A stretch of 64,000 nucleotides of DNA. It comes from Streptomyces sp. NBC_01775 (GTDB lineage: Bacteria > Actinomycetota > Actinomycetes > Streptomycetales > Streptomycetaceae). Numbering within the stretch: the stretch's first letter is position 1; every line of letters begins with the position of its first letter. The notes under the pieces were generated by a model. The model was not told the origin of the DNA and did no database searches. It worked only from the letters and a program-made list of their open reading frames with translations. The stretch covers positions 3,534,001 through 3,598,000 of the forward strand of contig NZ_CP109104.1 of assembly GCF_035917675.1 (NCBI RefSeq), given 5' to 3'. The translations under genes were made by a program, and so were the position numbers. This document shows positions 17,617 to 25,569 of the stretch, piece after piece.

Positions 17617-18816
17617 TTGGCTGTTGCCCGGGCCCGTGCGATAGCCCCGACCCCCGCCGAGCGAGAGCAGCTGAAGATGATGGCCTACGGTCAAAAGACC
17701 GAGCACCGGCTGCGTATGCGGGCTCAAGTGGTCCTGCACGCGGTGCGTGGGCGCTCCAACGCGCGCATCGCCCGTGAGACCGGATTACACCTGGACACCG
17801 TGCGGACCTGGCGAAACCGATTCGCTGCGCTGGGACTCACTGGGCTGGCCGACCGCAAGCGCTCCGGCCGTCCGCCCCGCTTCACCGCCTTGCAGGTCGC
17901 CCAGGTCAAGGCCCTGGCCTGTCGGCTTCCCTTCGAGGCCGACGCGCCACTGTCACATTGGTCGTGCCTGGAGCTGGCCCGCGAGGCCATGGCGCGAGAC
18001 ATCACCACGTTCGTGTCGTCCTCCACCGTGCGTCGCTGGCTCGCCCAGGACACCCTCAAGCCCTGGCAGCACCGCTCCTGGATCTTCATCACCGACCCTG
18101 ACTTCCGCCCCAAGGCCGAGCGCGTGCTGCACCTCTACGCCCGCACCTTCAACGGCAGACCGCTCGGTGCGGACGAGTACGTCATAAGCGCGGATGAGAA
18201 GACCTCCATCCAGGCCCGCTGCCGCTGTCACCCCACCCTCGCACCAGGACAGGCGAGGGCGATGCGAGTGAACCACACCTACGGCCGCGGCGGCGCGCTG
18301 GCCTACTTGGCCGCCTACGACGTCCACCACGCCCGCGTGTTCGGCCGCACCGAAGCACGCACCGGCATCGACCCCTTCATGGCCCTCGTCGCTCAGGTCA
18401 TGCGCCAGGAACCGTACACGAGCGCAAAACGCGTGTTCTGGGTCGTCGACAATGGCTCCTCCCACCGCGGCAAGAAAGCCGCAGACCGGCTGACCGCTGC
18501 GTTCCCGAACACGGTGCTGGTCCACACCCCTGTGCACGCCTCCTGGCTGAACCAGGTGGAGATCTTCTTCTCCGTCGCGCTGGCAGCTCGATCAACCCCC
18601 GAAGGACTTCCGGAGCCGACCACTAAGCCAGGGGCTCCGCGATGGCCTCGAAGACATCGGAGTCGGTTTCCCGCTGCCACTCCGGCAGGTCAAGCCAGTC
18701 GGCTACGTAGCCCGGTTTGGGTTCCTCGAAGTGCTTGTACATCTGGGCCGTCCAGCACGTGGCGACGAAGCGGCCTTTCTGTTCGCGGGAGAGGCGGGAG
18801 GCGTGGCCACCGCTGA
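17617..18816 (+). pseudogene. Truncated IS630-family transposase
   Basis: N-terminal HTH regions (SNARIARETGLHLDTVRTWRNRFAALGLTGLADRKRSGRPPRF) and the DDE catalytic core are present: Asp in ISADEKTSIQARC, Asp in VFWVVDNGSSH and Glu in HASWLNQVEIFFS. Similarity stops just after the glutamate, at about 18577; the normal last 60-70 residues are missing and the frame continues into unrelated DNA antisense to the next gene, ending at 18816. It contains a TTA codon near 17783. The start is uncertain (TTG 17617 or ATG 17539). No clear terminal inverted repeats were found. Probably an inactive remnant. Confidence 0.75.
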
Positions 18817-18988
18817 GGTTGAGGAACTGGCGTACCTGTTCGTAAACCGCGCCCGCCGCTTCCCGCTCCCAGTCGGGAGTATCCGCCCAGGGGGTCACGT
18901 ACCCGGGTTTCGGTTCGCCAGGAAAGTGCTTGCGCACGCCCGCAATCCACGCCTCCCGGAACAGCCGCGCGCCCTCACTCTGCGACAT
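18623..18988 (-). CDS. Conserved hypothetical protein with duplicated PKPGYV motif
   Basis: 121-residue soluble protein. Two similar halves can be seen: HFPGEPKPGYVTPWADTPDWERE (about 20-42) and HFEEPKPGYVADWLDLPEWQRE (about 85-106), each followed by an acidic helix (AAGAVYEQVRQF; TDSDVFEAI). From memory this is a frequent Streptomyces hypothetical protein encoded beside XRE/TPR regulators. It begins 14 bases after the XRE gene's stop, so the two form an operon. The function is unknown. Confidence 0.8.
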   Translation of the reverse strand: MSQSEGARLFREAWIAGVRKHFPGEPKPGYVTPWADTPDWEREAAGAVYEQVRQFLNLSGGHASRLSREQKGRFVATCWTAQMYKHFEEPKPGYVADWLDLPEWQRETDSDVFEAIAEPLA

Positions 18989-19002
18989 GCAAGCCCCTCT
19001 CG

Positions 19003-20259
19003 TTAAGTGGTGCCCAATGCGGCGATTTCAGCTCCCAGTTCGGCCATTGCACCACGGCTGGCCAGAGGGCTGAACTCTTCCCGAAGTCCTCGGAGTCTAC
19101 GGGTCACGTAGCCGGAGCCGGACTCCTTGGCCAGCCGCACGGCCTCCCGCCCGAACGAGACGACCTGATCTGGGTCGTGCCTCTTGGCACCGATCGCGGC
19201 CAGGTCGGTGAGGACTGCCCCACGGCGGCGGTACGAGTGCCCGTTCGCCAGAGCACTCTGCCGCAGGGCGTTCATAAGAGCCGACTCCGCAAGGTCGAGA
19301 CGACCAAGTTGCACGTACCGAGCGCCACGCTCCTCAGCCAGCCGCGAGCCATCGAAGCGGAGCCAGCCGCCATTGTGCGCCGCCGCGTCGAGGGTGCTGA
19401 CTTCCTCAGCCGTGTCCAGAGCGCGCTCACACGCTGCCAGGTCACCCAGACCGGCGTATGCCTCTGCCTGCACCGAGGCCACCCAATAACGCGTAGCCAA
19501 GGAGCTGTCACCACGCTTGGCAATTCCGTCCGCCGCTGAGAGCACTTCACTGGCTTCTCGGTACTGCCGCCCGGACATGTCCACGTACGCGTGCCTCACG
19601 AGTGCGCAGGCCCACAAGTCGTACTCACGAGCGTCCTTGCTGGCCGACGCTGCGAGCCCGTATGAAGCGGCGGCATCCGTGTACCGGTTACCGTCGAACG
19701 CCAACTCACCGGCCAGTTGGAAGAGGTCACCCGCTGCACTGCACATCGAACGGAACTCTGCGGCGGACCTGTCGCGAAGCGCGCTGTTCAAAGAGGTGAG
19801 TTGTTCGCGCACCACGGGAAGGACGGAACTCTTCGAGCGGGCCCCTTGGTAAACCCGCCATAGGTGTTCGTTCATGCGCAGGAAGTCGGCCGATTGGGCT
19901 CGGTTGGCACCATCGGCAAGCGCCTCTGCCGCATTGGCAGGTAGACCGGTCAGGGCACTTGTCACTGCGATCGCGCGCAGGAATTCGCGTCGGATCATGT
20001 CGTCAATGGTCTCCGAGGCGGGACACCCGTTGGGTGGCGGCCCAGCCAAATTCGGGGATCGGACGTGTGCCTTGGTCGTCAGAGCATCGAGTTCGCTCAG
20101 GCTCATGCCCAGCGCGCTGGCCAGCCTTGGACGGATGGGTGGCTGAATCTCCGACTCTTCCCGCTCCCAACGGCCAACGGTTCGTCGGTCCACGCCGACC
20201 TCGTGAGCCAGCGTCTCCTGACTGTAGCCCAGAGCTTTACGCCGGTCTGCAAGCCTCAT
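19003..20259 (-). CDS. XRE-family regulator with TPR-like domain
   Basis: 418 residues. Residues 1-58 are a Cro/C1-type HTH (RRKALGYSQETLAHEVGVDRRTVGRWERE). After a linker (RREFLRAIAVTSALTGLPAN) the remaining 300 residues are tandem helical hairpins of TPR character (AAASYGLAASASKDAREYDLWACALVRHAYVDMSG...). Streptomyces proteins of this layout are thought to be peptide- or protein-responsive regulators. ATG 20259 fits the family start; GTG 20277 is possible. It is transcribed with the 121-residue hypothetical gene and divergently from two small genes. Confidence 0.88.
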   Translation of the reverse strand: MRLADRRKALGYSQETLAHEVGVDRRTVGRWEREESEIQPPIRPRLASALGMSLSELDALTTKAHVRSPNLAGPPPNGCPASETIDDMIRREFLRAIAVTSALTGLPANAAEALADGANRAQSADFLRMNEHLWRVYQGARSKSSVLPVVREQLTSLNSALRDRSAAEFRSMCSAAGDLFQLAGELAFDGNRYTDAAASYGLAASASKDAREYDLWACALVRHAYVDMSGRQYREASEVLSAADGIAKRGDSSLATRYWVASVQAEAYAGLGDLAACERALDTAEEVSTLDAAAHNGGWLRFDGSRLAEERGARYVQLGRLDLAESALMNALRQSALANGHSYRRRGAVLTDLAAIGAKRHDPDQVVSFGREAVRLAKESGSGYVTRRLRGLREEFSPLASRGAMAELGAEIAALGTT

Positions 20260-20421
20260 TCTGCCCACCCTCGACACCGTCTCGCGCCCTTCCCAGGTAG
20301 CGCGGGGGTTGTCCCAGCAATGTCCCAAGAGTGCCCCATGGATGCCGTGGAGTACCTCAAGTCCGCCCAGTTCTCTGGATTCTTGTCACCCCAGTGGGAA
20401 CGACGGACGAGGAGACATGGC

Positions 20422-20733
20422 ATGGATGGTGGGCACGCCGGTGCGGGAGCGGCTCCGCCGCTGGGGCTCAATCCGGAGTCTCGGCGCGACCGGGGGAGCG
20501 CCAAGGAGCCCCACCCGCTCCTTGAGCGTGCCGCCCGAGAGCACGCGCGCGCTTACGACGCGGCCAGCGGACGCACAGGTGAGGTTCGAGCCCTCGTATG
20601 CGGCTACGTGGACCCTTCAGCGATGCCCCAGATGAGACGCCCGCGTGATCTGGTCTTCCTACGGCCCGAGGGCGGTGGCCGGGAATTCACCACGTCGCCA
20701 GAGATGGTGCGAGTCATCGGGGGTGGCCGATGA
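20422..20733 (+). CDS. Small conserved hypothetical protein
   Basis: 103 residues, with a recognisable Streptomyces-type core (PLLERAAREHARAYDAASGR, TGEVRALVCGYVDPSAMPQM, RRPRDLVFLRPEGGGREFTT). ATG 20422 has GAGGAGA upstream. The stop overlaps the next start (ATGA), so it is coupled to the 37-residue gene. Divergent from the XRE regulator, which may control it. The function is unknown. Confidence 0.65.
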   Translation: MDGGHAGAGAAPPLGLNPESRRDRGSAKEPHPLLERAAREHARAYDAASGRTGEVRALVCGYVDPSAMPQMRRPRDLVFLRPEGGGREFTTSPEMVRVIGGGR

Positions 20734-20843
20734 TCCGAGCCCTCTTCGTACGCGTTGCCTCCGTTGGATGCCCGCACCCGACTCTGGTCAGAATCGCTGG
20801 GAAGACCTTCTGCCAGAGCTGCGGTGCACAGATCTACCTCTGA
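20730..20843 (+). CDS. 37-residue zinc-ribbon-like microprotein
   Basis: Very small open reading frame starting inside the previous stop (ATGA). The product contains CPHPT followed fifteen residues later by FCQSCGAQIYL, giving a CxH...CxxC pattern that could bind zinc. Similar tiny proteins occur next to the upstream hypothetical gene in other Streptomyces, as I recall. It ends 9 bases before a 28-bp terminator stem, which supports real transcription. Confidence 0.55.
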   Translation: MIRALFVRVASVGCPHPTLVRIAGKTFCQSCGAQIYL

Positions 20844-20852
20844 TCCACTATG

Positions 20853-20922
20853 TGGCTGCGGCCCCATGATGGCCGCCCTCGCTCGGTTTCGGGAGAGGGC
20901 GGCCATCATGGGGCCGCAGCCA
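20853..20922. terminator. 28-bp perfect hairpin terminator
   Basis: Arms 20853-20880 and 20895-20922 are exactly complementary over 28 bp with a 14-base loop. The hairpin separates the small plus-strand genes from convergent msrA and should terminate both. Confidence 0.85.
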
Positions 20923-20946
20923 TGGAACGAGCACTGCTGAGTGCGA

Positions 20947-21612
20947 TCACTCCTCTGTCGGTGTAAGCCCGATCGGGCAGCTCACACCCGTCCCGCCGAT
21001 GCCGCAGTAGCCGGCGGGGTTCTTGTCGAGGTACTGCTGGTGATATCCCTCGGCCGCGTAGAAGGGACGAGCGGAGGCGGGGAGGAGTTCGGTGGTGATG
21101 CCGCCATGGCCGGCGGAGGTCAGGACCTGCTGGTAGGCGTCGCGGGACGCCTGCGCCGCCTTGGCCTGGGCCTCGGAGTGGGTGTAGACGGCCGAGCGGT
21201 ACTGGGTGCCCGTGTCGTTGCCCTGGCGGAAACCCTGGGTGGGGTCGTGGGCCTCCCAGAAGCGCTTGAGCAGGGTCTCGTACGACACCTTCGCCGGGTC
21301 GTACACCACGCGTACCGCCTCGGTGTGGCCGGTGAGACCCGAGCAGACCTCCTCGTAGGAGGGGTTCGGGGTCGAGCCGCCCTGATAGCCGACCAGGGTC
21401 GTGTAGACCCCGTCCGTCTGCCAGAAGACGCGCTCGGCGCCCCAGAAGCAGCCCATGCCGAAGTCCGCGGTCTCCAGACCCTCCGGATACGGGCCCTGGA
21501 GTGGCGTGCCGAGGACCGTGTGGCGCTCGGGGACCGGGTAGGCGGGCTCCGGGCGGCCCGGGAGGGCCTCCTCCGGAGCGGGGATCTGGTTCTTGGACCT
21601 GCCGAACAGCAT
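20947..21612 (-). CDS. msrA: Peptide-methionine (S)-S-oxide reductase MsrA
   Basis: 221-residue repair enzyme that reduces methionine-S-sulfoxide in proteins. The catalytic motif [10 protein letters not shown] is at about 52-61; [17 protein letters not shown] and the C-terminal [15 protein letters not shown] with resolving cysteines ([12 protein letters not shown]) match the long MsrA class. ATG 21612 has GGAG upstream and the normal MLFGRSK start. It lies next to two further redox-linked genes (a small membrane protein and mca), all on the minus strand. Confidence 0.95.
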   Translation of the reverse strand: MLFGRSKNQIPAPEEALPGRPEPAYPVPERHTVLGTPLQGPYPEGLETADFGMGCFWGAERVFWQTDGVYTTLVGYQGGSTPNPSYEEVCSGLTGHTEAVRVVYDPAKVSYETLLKRFWEAHDPTQGFRQGNDTGTQYRSAVYTHSEAQAKAAQASRDAYQQVLTSAGHGGITTELLPASARPFYAAEGYHQQYLDKNPAGYCGIGGTGVSCPIGLTPTEE

Positions 21613-21644
21613 GGGTGCTCCTGTCCGAGGAGAGGGGAGGCGCC

Positions 21645-21995
21645 TCAGCCGGTTGTCTTCGGCTTGGGCGCGGCGGAGGCCGCCGACGCGGCCGGTTCCT
21701 TCTCGGCCGCCGGCTCGGCCGCCGATTCCTTCTTGACCGGCTCCTCGGCCGCCTCGCGGCGGGCCTCGGAGGCGGCCGGCGCGCCGTCGGACGCGCCGGA
21801 GGCGGAGGAGGTGGGCTTCTCCTCGAAGTCCACCCGCTTCATGTGCTTGTTCATCGACTTCATCAGCATCCACACCGCCATGCCCATCACAGCGAAGACG
21901 ATGAAACCGAGGACGCCGGGGGTGACCTTGTTCTCGTCCAGGTCCTTCGCCGCGAGGGGGAGGACCTGGACCAGCGTTGTCTGCGTCGGGCTCAT
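21645..21995 (-). CDS. Small single-pass membrane protein
   Basis: 116 residues: a short N-terminus, one transmembrane helix at about 28-47 ([20 protein letters not shown]), a basic stretch ([11 protein letters not shown]), then an Ala/Glu/Ser/Lys-rich disordered tail. It is a conserved neighbour of mca in Streptomyces, as I recall. It is encoded 4 bases after the mca stop, so the two are translationally close. No enzymatic motif is visible and the function is unknown. Confidence 0.8.
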   Translation of the reverse strand: MSPTQTTLVQVLPLAAKDLDENKVTPGVLGFIVFAVMGMAVWMLMKSMNKHMKRVDFEEKPTSSASGASDGAPAASEARREAAEEPVKKESAAEPAAEKEPAASAASAAPKPKTTG

Positions 21996-21999
21996 ACCG

Positions 22000-22878
22000 T
22001 CAATTCTGGCGGATGCCCGCGAAGAGGTCGTCCTCGGGGAGGGATGTGTCCACGAGCGACTTCGCCAGCTCGTACTCCTCGGTGGGCCAGACCTCCCGCT
22101 GGACGTCCAGCGGGACCCGGAACCAGCCTCCGTCGGGATCGATCTGCGTGGCGTGCGCGATCAGCGCCTTGTCGCGGATCTCGAAGTACTCGCCGCAGGG
22201 GATGTACGTGGTGATCTCGCGCGCCTTGATCCCCATCTCCTCCCACCGCTTGAGCCACTCCGTGTACGGCGACTCCAGGCCCCGCTCCAGCATGGCGTTG
22301 TGCATCGCGACGGTGCGCTCGCGGTTGAAGCCCTGGTTGTAGTACATCTTCTGGGGCTGCCAGACGGGGCCGAACTCCGCCTCGGGGTACTTCTCGGTGT
22401 CCGCGGCGTGCTCGAAGGCCACCATCGTGATCTTGTGGGTCATGATGTGGTCCGGGTGCGGGTAACCGCCGTTCTCGTCGTAGGTCGTCAGCACCTGCGG
22501 CCGGAACTCGCGAATGAGCCGCACCAGCGGGCCCGCCGCCTCGTCCACGTCCTGGACGCCGAAGCAGCCCTCCGGGAGCGGGGGCAGCGGGTCGCCCTGG
22601 GGCAGCCCGGAGTCGACGAAGCCGAGCCACGACTGCTTGACGCCGAGGATCTCCCTGGCCTCGTCCATCTCCTTCCTGCGCACCTCGTGGATGTGCTCCT
22701 CGACGTAGGTGTCACCCTGGAGCTTCGGGTTGAGGATGGAGCCCCGCTCTCCCCCGGTGCACGTCGCAACCAGCACGTCCACCCCCTCGTCAACGTACTT
22801 CGCCATGGTCGCCGCGCCCTTGCTCGACTCGTCGTCGGGGTGCGCGTGCACGGCCATCAGTCGCAGTTGCTCAGTCAA
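22000..22878 (-). CDS. mca: Mycothiol S-conjugate amidase
   Basis: 292-residue zinc amidase of the LmbE/PIG-L fold that cleaves mycothiol-toxin conjugates so the mercapturate can be exported. The zinc/catalytic motif AHPDDE is at 12-17 and the third metal histidine is in YPHPDH; TGGERGSILNP and GFVDSGLP are typical of Mca rather than of MshB. The start is TTG with ACGAGGA upstream. It leads the minus-strand group mca-membrane protein-msrA and diverges from the DUF4307 gene. A -10-like TATAGT lies at 22961-22966 in the shared intergenic region. Confidence 0.94.
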   Translation of the reverse strand: MTEQLRLMAVHAHPDDESSKGAATMAKYVDEGVDVLVATCTGGERGSILNPKLQGDTYVEEHIHEVRRKEMDEAREILGVKQSWLGFVDSGLPQGDPLPPLPEGCFGVQDVDEAAGPLVRLIREFRPQVLTTYDENGGYPHPDHIMTHKITMVAFEHAADTEKYPEAEFGPVWQPQKMYYNQGFNRERTVAMHNAMLERGLESPYTEWLKRWEEMGIKAREITTYIPCGEYFEIRDKALIAHATQIDPDGGWFRVPLDVQREVWPTEEYELAKSLVDTSLPEDDLFAGIRQN

Positions 22879-23042
22879 GACTCAATCCTCGTAAGGTCAC
22901 AGCGGCCCCGCCTCAGCCCGCCCTCAGCGGCCCGCCCTCAGGAGTTTCGCGGGCGGCTTCTATAGTGACCGAATCAGCGCCCTGATGTATTCCCCGTATT
23001 CTCCGCCACCCGCCCCGGCCACCCCGCTGAGAGGAACGGACC

Positions 23043-23498
23043 ATGGTTGACCTGCGCCAGGAGGCCCAGGAAGTCCCAGAGGTCCCGGAGGCCCCAGAGG
23101 TCCCCGAAGGGCGTTACGGACGCGCGCGGGGCACGGTGCGGGGCGCCGAGGCGCGCACGGACCGTCGCCTGAAGATCACCGGCGGTGTGCTGGGCGTCCT
23201 GATGCTGGCCCTGATCGCCTGGATCGGCTCCTCCTACATCTCGGGCCAGGAGGTCAGCGGCGAGCTGATCAAGTTCAAGGTCGTCTCGGACAGCGCCGTC
23301 GAGGTCCACCTGGAGGTCCGCAAGGACGCGGGCACGGCGGGGGTGTGCACGCTGCGCACCCGCGCGGAGAGCGGCGGCGAGGTCGGCCGCAAGGACGCGG
23401 CGATCGCCGCGCCGAAGTCCCGCGTCGACACGGTGATCACCGTCCGTACGACGTCCCGCGCGACCAGCGCGGAGCTGGTCGGCTGCCAGAAGAAGTAG
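23043..23498 (+). CDS. DUF4307 membrane protein
   Basis: 151 residues: a Pro/Glu-rich cytoplasmic start, the GRYGRARG motif, one transmembrane helix at about 44-64 (KITGGVLGVLMLALIAWIGSS), and an extracytoplasmic beta-rich domain (FKVVSDSAVEVHLEVRKDAGTAGVCTLR...VGCQKK) with two cysteines. This is the actinobacterial DUF4307 family, whose function is unknown; it is commonly divergent from mca, as here. ATG 23043 has GAGAGGA upstream. Confidence 0.92.
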   Translation: MVDLRQEAQEVPEVPEAPEVPEGRYGRARGTVRGAEARTDRRLKITGGVLGVLMLALIAWIGSSYISGQEVSGELIKFKVVSDSAVEVHLEVRKDAGTAGVCTLRTRAESGGEVGRKDAAIAAPKSRVDTVITVRTTSRATSAELVGCQKK

Positions 23499-23525
23499 CC
23501 CTCGGGCCCGCTCGGGCCCCCTCGG

Positions 23526-23605
23526 GCGCCGGCATCACGCTTCGGGCGCGGGCATCACGCGCATGACGCTTCGGACGCGGGCATCACGCTCGCGCGCGGG
23601 CGGCG
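23526..23605. repeat. Degenerate direct repeats after the DUF4307 gene
   Basis: Three copies of a CGGGCATCACGC-like unit within about 80 bases (one begins CCGGCATC). Spacing is irregular. It sits between convergent genes and may be slippage debris. Confidence 0.5.
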
Positions 23606-23664
23606 GTCCTCGATGACCACCGGAACGAAGGGCTGAGGGCAGGAAGAGGGCAGGAGGGGGACTC

Positions 23665-24462
23665 CTACCGCCACTGCGGCCCCGCAGCGCCCGCCCGTGG
23701 TGCCGCCGCCTCGATCTTCTCCCGGATCTCCCGCATCACGGTGACGATCCGCTCCTCCCTGCCCTCCGCCAGCCGGGCCGACGGCACCGAGCAGCTGATC
23801 GCGTCCATCGCCGGCGCGTCGTACCGCAGCGCGAATCCGAACCCCGCGATCCCCGGTACCCCTTCCTCCCGGTCCACCGCGTATCCGCGCACCCGTGCCT
23901 GCGCCAGGTCCGCCACCAGCGAGGCCCGGTCGGGGTGCGTATGGGGGGTCAGCTGCTCCAACGGGCCTTCCGCCACGGGCAGTTCGCCGTCGTCCCGCTC
24001 GGCCAGCAGGGCCTTTCCCAGCGCCCCCACATGCGCGGGAAGCCGCCGCCCGACCCGGCTGAAGGGCCGCAGGTATTCGTGCGACTCGCGGGTCGCGAGG
24101 TAGACGACGTCGCCGCCGTCCAGGCGCGCCAGGTGAATGGTCTCCCCCAGCGCGTCGGACGCCTCGTCCATGTACGGCCGCGCCACCCGCACCCGCGGGT
24201 CGCTGTCCAGGTAGCTGGTGCCGGTGAGCAGTGCCCGGATGCCGATGCCGTACAGCGAGCCGGTGGCGTCGGTCCGCACCCAGCCACGGTCGATCAGCGT
24301 CTGGAGCAGCGCGTACATGCTGCTGCGGGGCACTCCCAGCTCCTCGACGAGTTCACGCAGCCGTGCGGGCTGGTCCCCGCGGGCCGCGAGCAGTTCCAGC
24401 AGGTCGACCGTGCGGCCCGCGGACTTCACTTCGCGTACGCCCCCGCCCCCAATATCCGCCAT
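23665..24462 (-). CDS. IclR-family regulator of the glucarate locus
   Basis: 265 residues. Winged helix at about 15-75 (RTVDLLELLAARGDQPARLRELVEELGVPRSSMYALLQTLIDRGWV), then the IclR effector-binding domain (GETIHLARLDGGDVVYLATRES...RLPAHVGALGKALLAE). It diverges from kdgD with a dyad in between. By position it should control kdgD-gudD-gudP in response to glucarate or a breakdown product; IclR members may repress or activate. Confidence 0.9.
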   Translation of the reverse strand: MADIGGGGVREVKSAGRTVDLLELLAARGDQPARLRELVEELGVPRSSMYALLQTLIDRGWVRTDATGSLYGIGIRALLTGTSYLDSDPRVRVARPYMDEASDALGETIHLARLDGGDVVYLATRESHEYLRPFSRVGRRLPAHVGALGKALLAERDDGELPVAEGPLEQLTPHTHPDRASLVADLAQARVRGYAVDREEGVPGIAGFGFALRYDAPAMDAISCSVPSARLAEGREERIVTVMREIREKIEAAAPRAGAAGPQWR

Positions 24463-24568
24463 GGGTCAGATCGTAATCCGCGCCGGACGGGCACGCCCCG
24501 GTGGAGCTCGCGGCAGCCGCTGCGGCCCTATTGACGGTCCCTGTTCACATCTCTAACCTCCATCTCCA

Positions 24569-24585
24569 TAGATAGACGCCATCTA
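24569..24585. promoter_or_regulatory. Candidate IclR operator before kdgD
   Basis: TAGAT-7-ATCTA inverted repeat within an AT-richer stretch (24541-24590), just ahead of the kdgD ribosome site GGAG at 24591. The half-sites sit within the similar strings CATAGATAG and CATCTACATAG. Location between iclR and its likely target supports an operator. Confidence 0.45.
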
Positions 24586-24600
24586 CATAGGGAGATATCC

Positions 24601-25569
24601 ATGACGGCCGACAAGGCCGCCGCGGCGACAACAGCGGTCCGGCTGCGGGAGGGCATGGCCACCGGTGTCCTCTCGTTCCCGCTCACCAGCTTCTCGACCG
24701 ACAAGGACGGCGGCGGCACCACCGCACTCGATCTGCCCGCCTTCCGCGACTACCTGGCCGCACAGATCGAGACCGGCCCCGGTGCGCTCTTCCCGGCGTG
24801 CGGCACGGGGGAGTTCTTCTCCCTCGACGAGGACGAGTACCGCCGGGTCGTCACGGCGGCCGTGCACGAGGCCGACGGGCGGCTGCCGGTCGTCGCCGGG
24901 ATCGGGTACGGCTGGGCGCAGGCCGCGCGGTTCGCCCGGATCGCGGAGGAGGCGGGAGCTGACGCCGCACTCGTGCTGCCGCACTATCTGGTCAAGGGCC
25001 CGCCCTCCGGGCTGGTCGAGCAGCTCCGGCAGATCGCCGCCCGCACCCGGCTGCCCCTCATCGCCTACCAGCGCGACCAGGTCACCTTCGACATGGACAG
25101 CCTGCGCGCGCTCGTGGAGATCCCCGGCGTCATCGGTCTCAAGGACGGGCACAGCGACCTCGACCGGCTCCAGCGGCTCAAGCTGGCCGCACCGGAGGAC
25201 TTCCTCTTCTTCAACGGCGCCGCGACCGCCGAGGTCCAGGCCCGGCCGTACGCCAGCATCGGGGTCACCGCGTACTCCTCGGCCGTGCACGCCTTCGCCC
25301 CCGAGATCGCGAACGCCTTCTTCGCCGCCCAGCGCAAAGGCGACGACGTGACGGTGGAGCGGCTGCTGCGCGACTTCTACGTGCCTCTCGTCGAGCTGCG
25401 CGACCGCGTCCCCGGCTACGCCGTCTCGCTGGTCAAGGCGGCGGCCCGGCTGCGCGGACGGCCGGTCGGACCGGTGCGTGCCCCGCTCACCGACCCGGGG
25501 CCCGGCGACCTCGCCGACCTCGAAGTACTCCTGGCCACCGGACTCGACCTCGTGGGAGCCGCACGATGA
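24601..25569 (+). CDS. kdgD: 5-dehydro-4-deoxyglucarate dehydratase
   Basis: 322-residue class I aldolase-like (DapA/NAL family) enzyme that converts 5-keto-4-deoxyglucarate to 2-oxoglutarate semialdehyde with loss of CO2 and water. The Schiff-base lysine lies in GVIGLKDGHSD and the partner tyrosine in LIAYQRDQ; the family's FPACGTGEFFSLDEDEY and GVTAYSSAVHAF segments are present. ATG with GGAG upstream. First gene of the operon; overlaps gudD by four bases (ATGA). Confidence 0.94.
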   Translation: MTADKAAAATTAVRLREGMATGVLSFPLTSFSTDKDGGGTTALDLPAFRDYLAAQIETGPGALFPACGTGEFFSLDEDEYRRVVTAAVHEADGRLPVVAGIGYGWAQAARFARIAEEAGADAALVLPHYLVKGPPSGLVEQLRQIAARTRLPLIAYQRDQVTFDMDSLRALVEIPGVIGLKDGHSDLDRLQRLKLAAPEDFLFFNGAATAEVQARPYASIGVTAYSSAVHAFAPEIANAFFAAQRKGDDVTVERLLRDFYVPLVELRDRVPGYAVSLVKAAARLRGRPVGPVRAPLTDPGPGDLADLEVLLATGLDLVGAAR

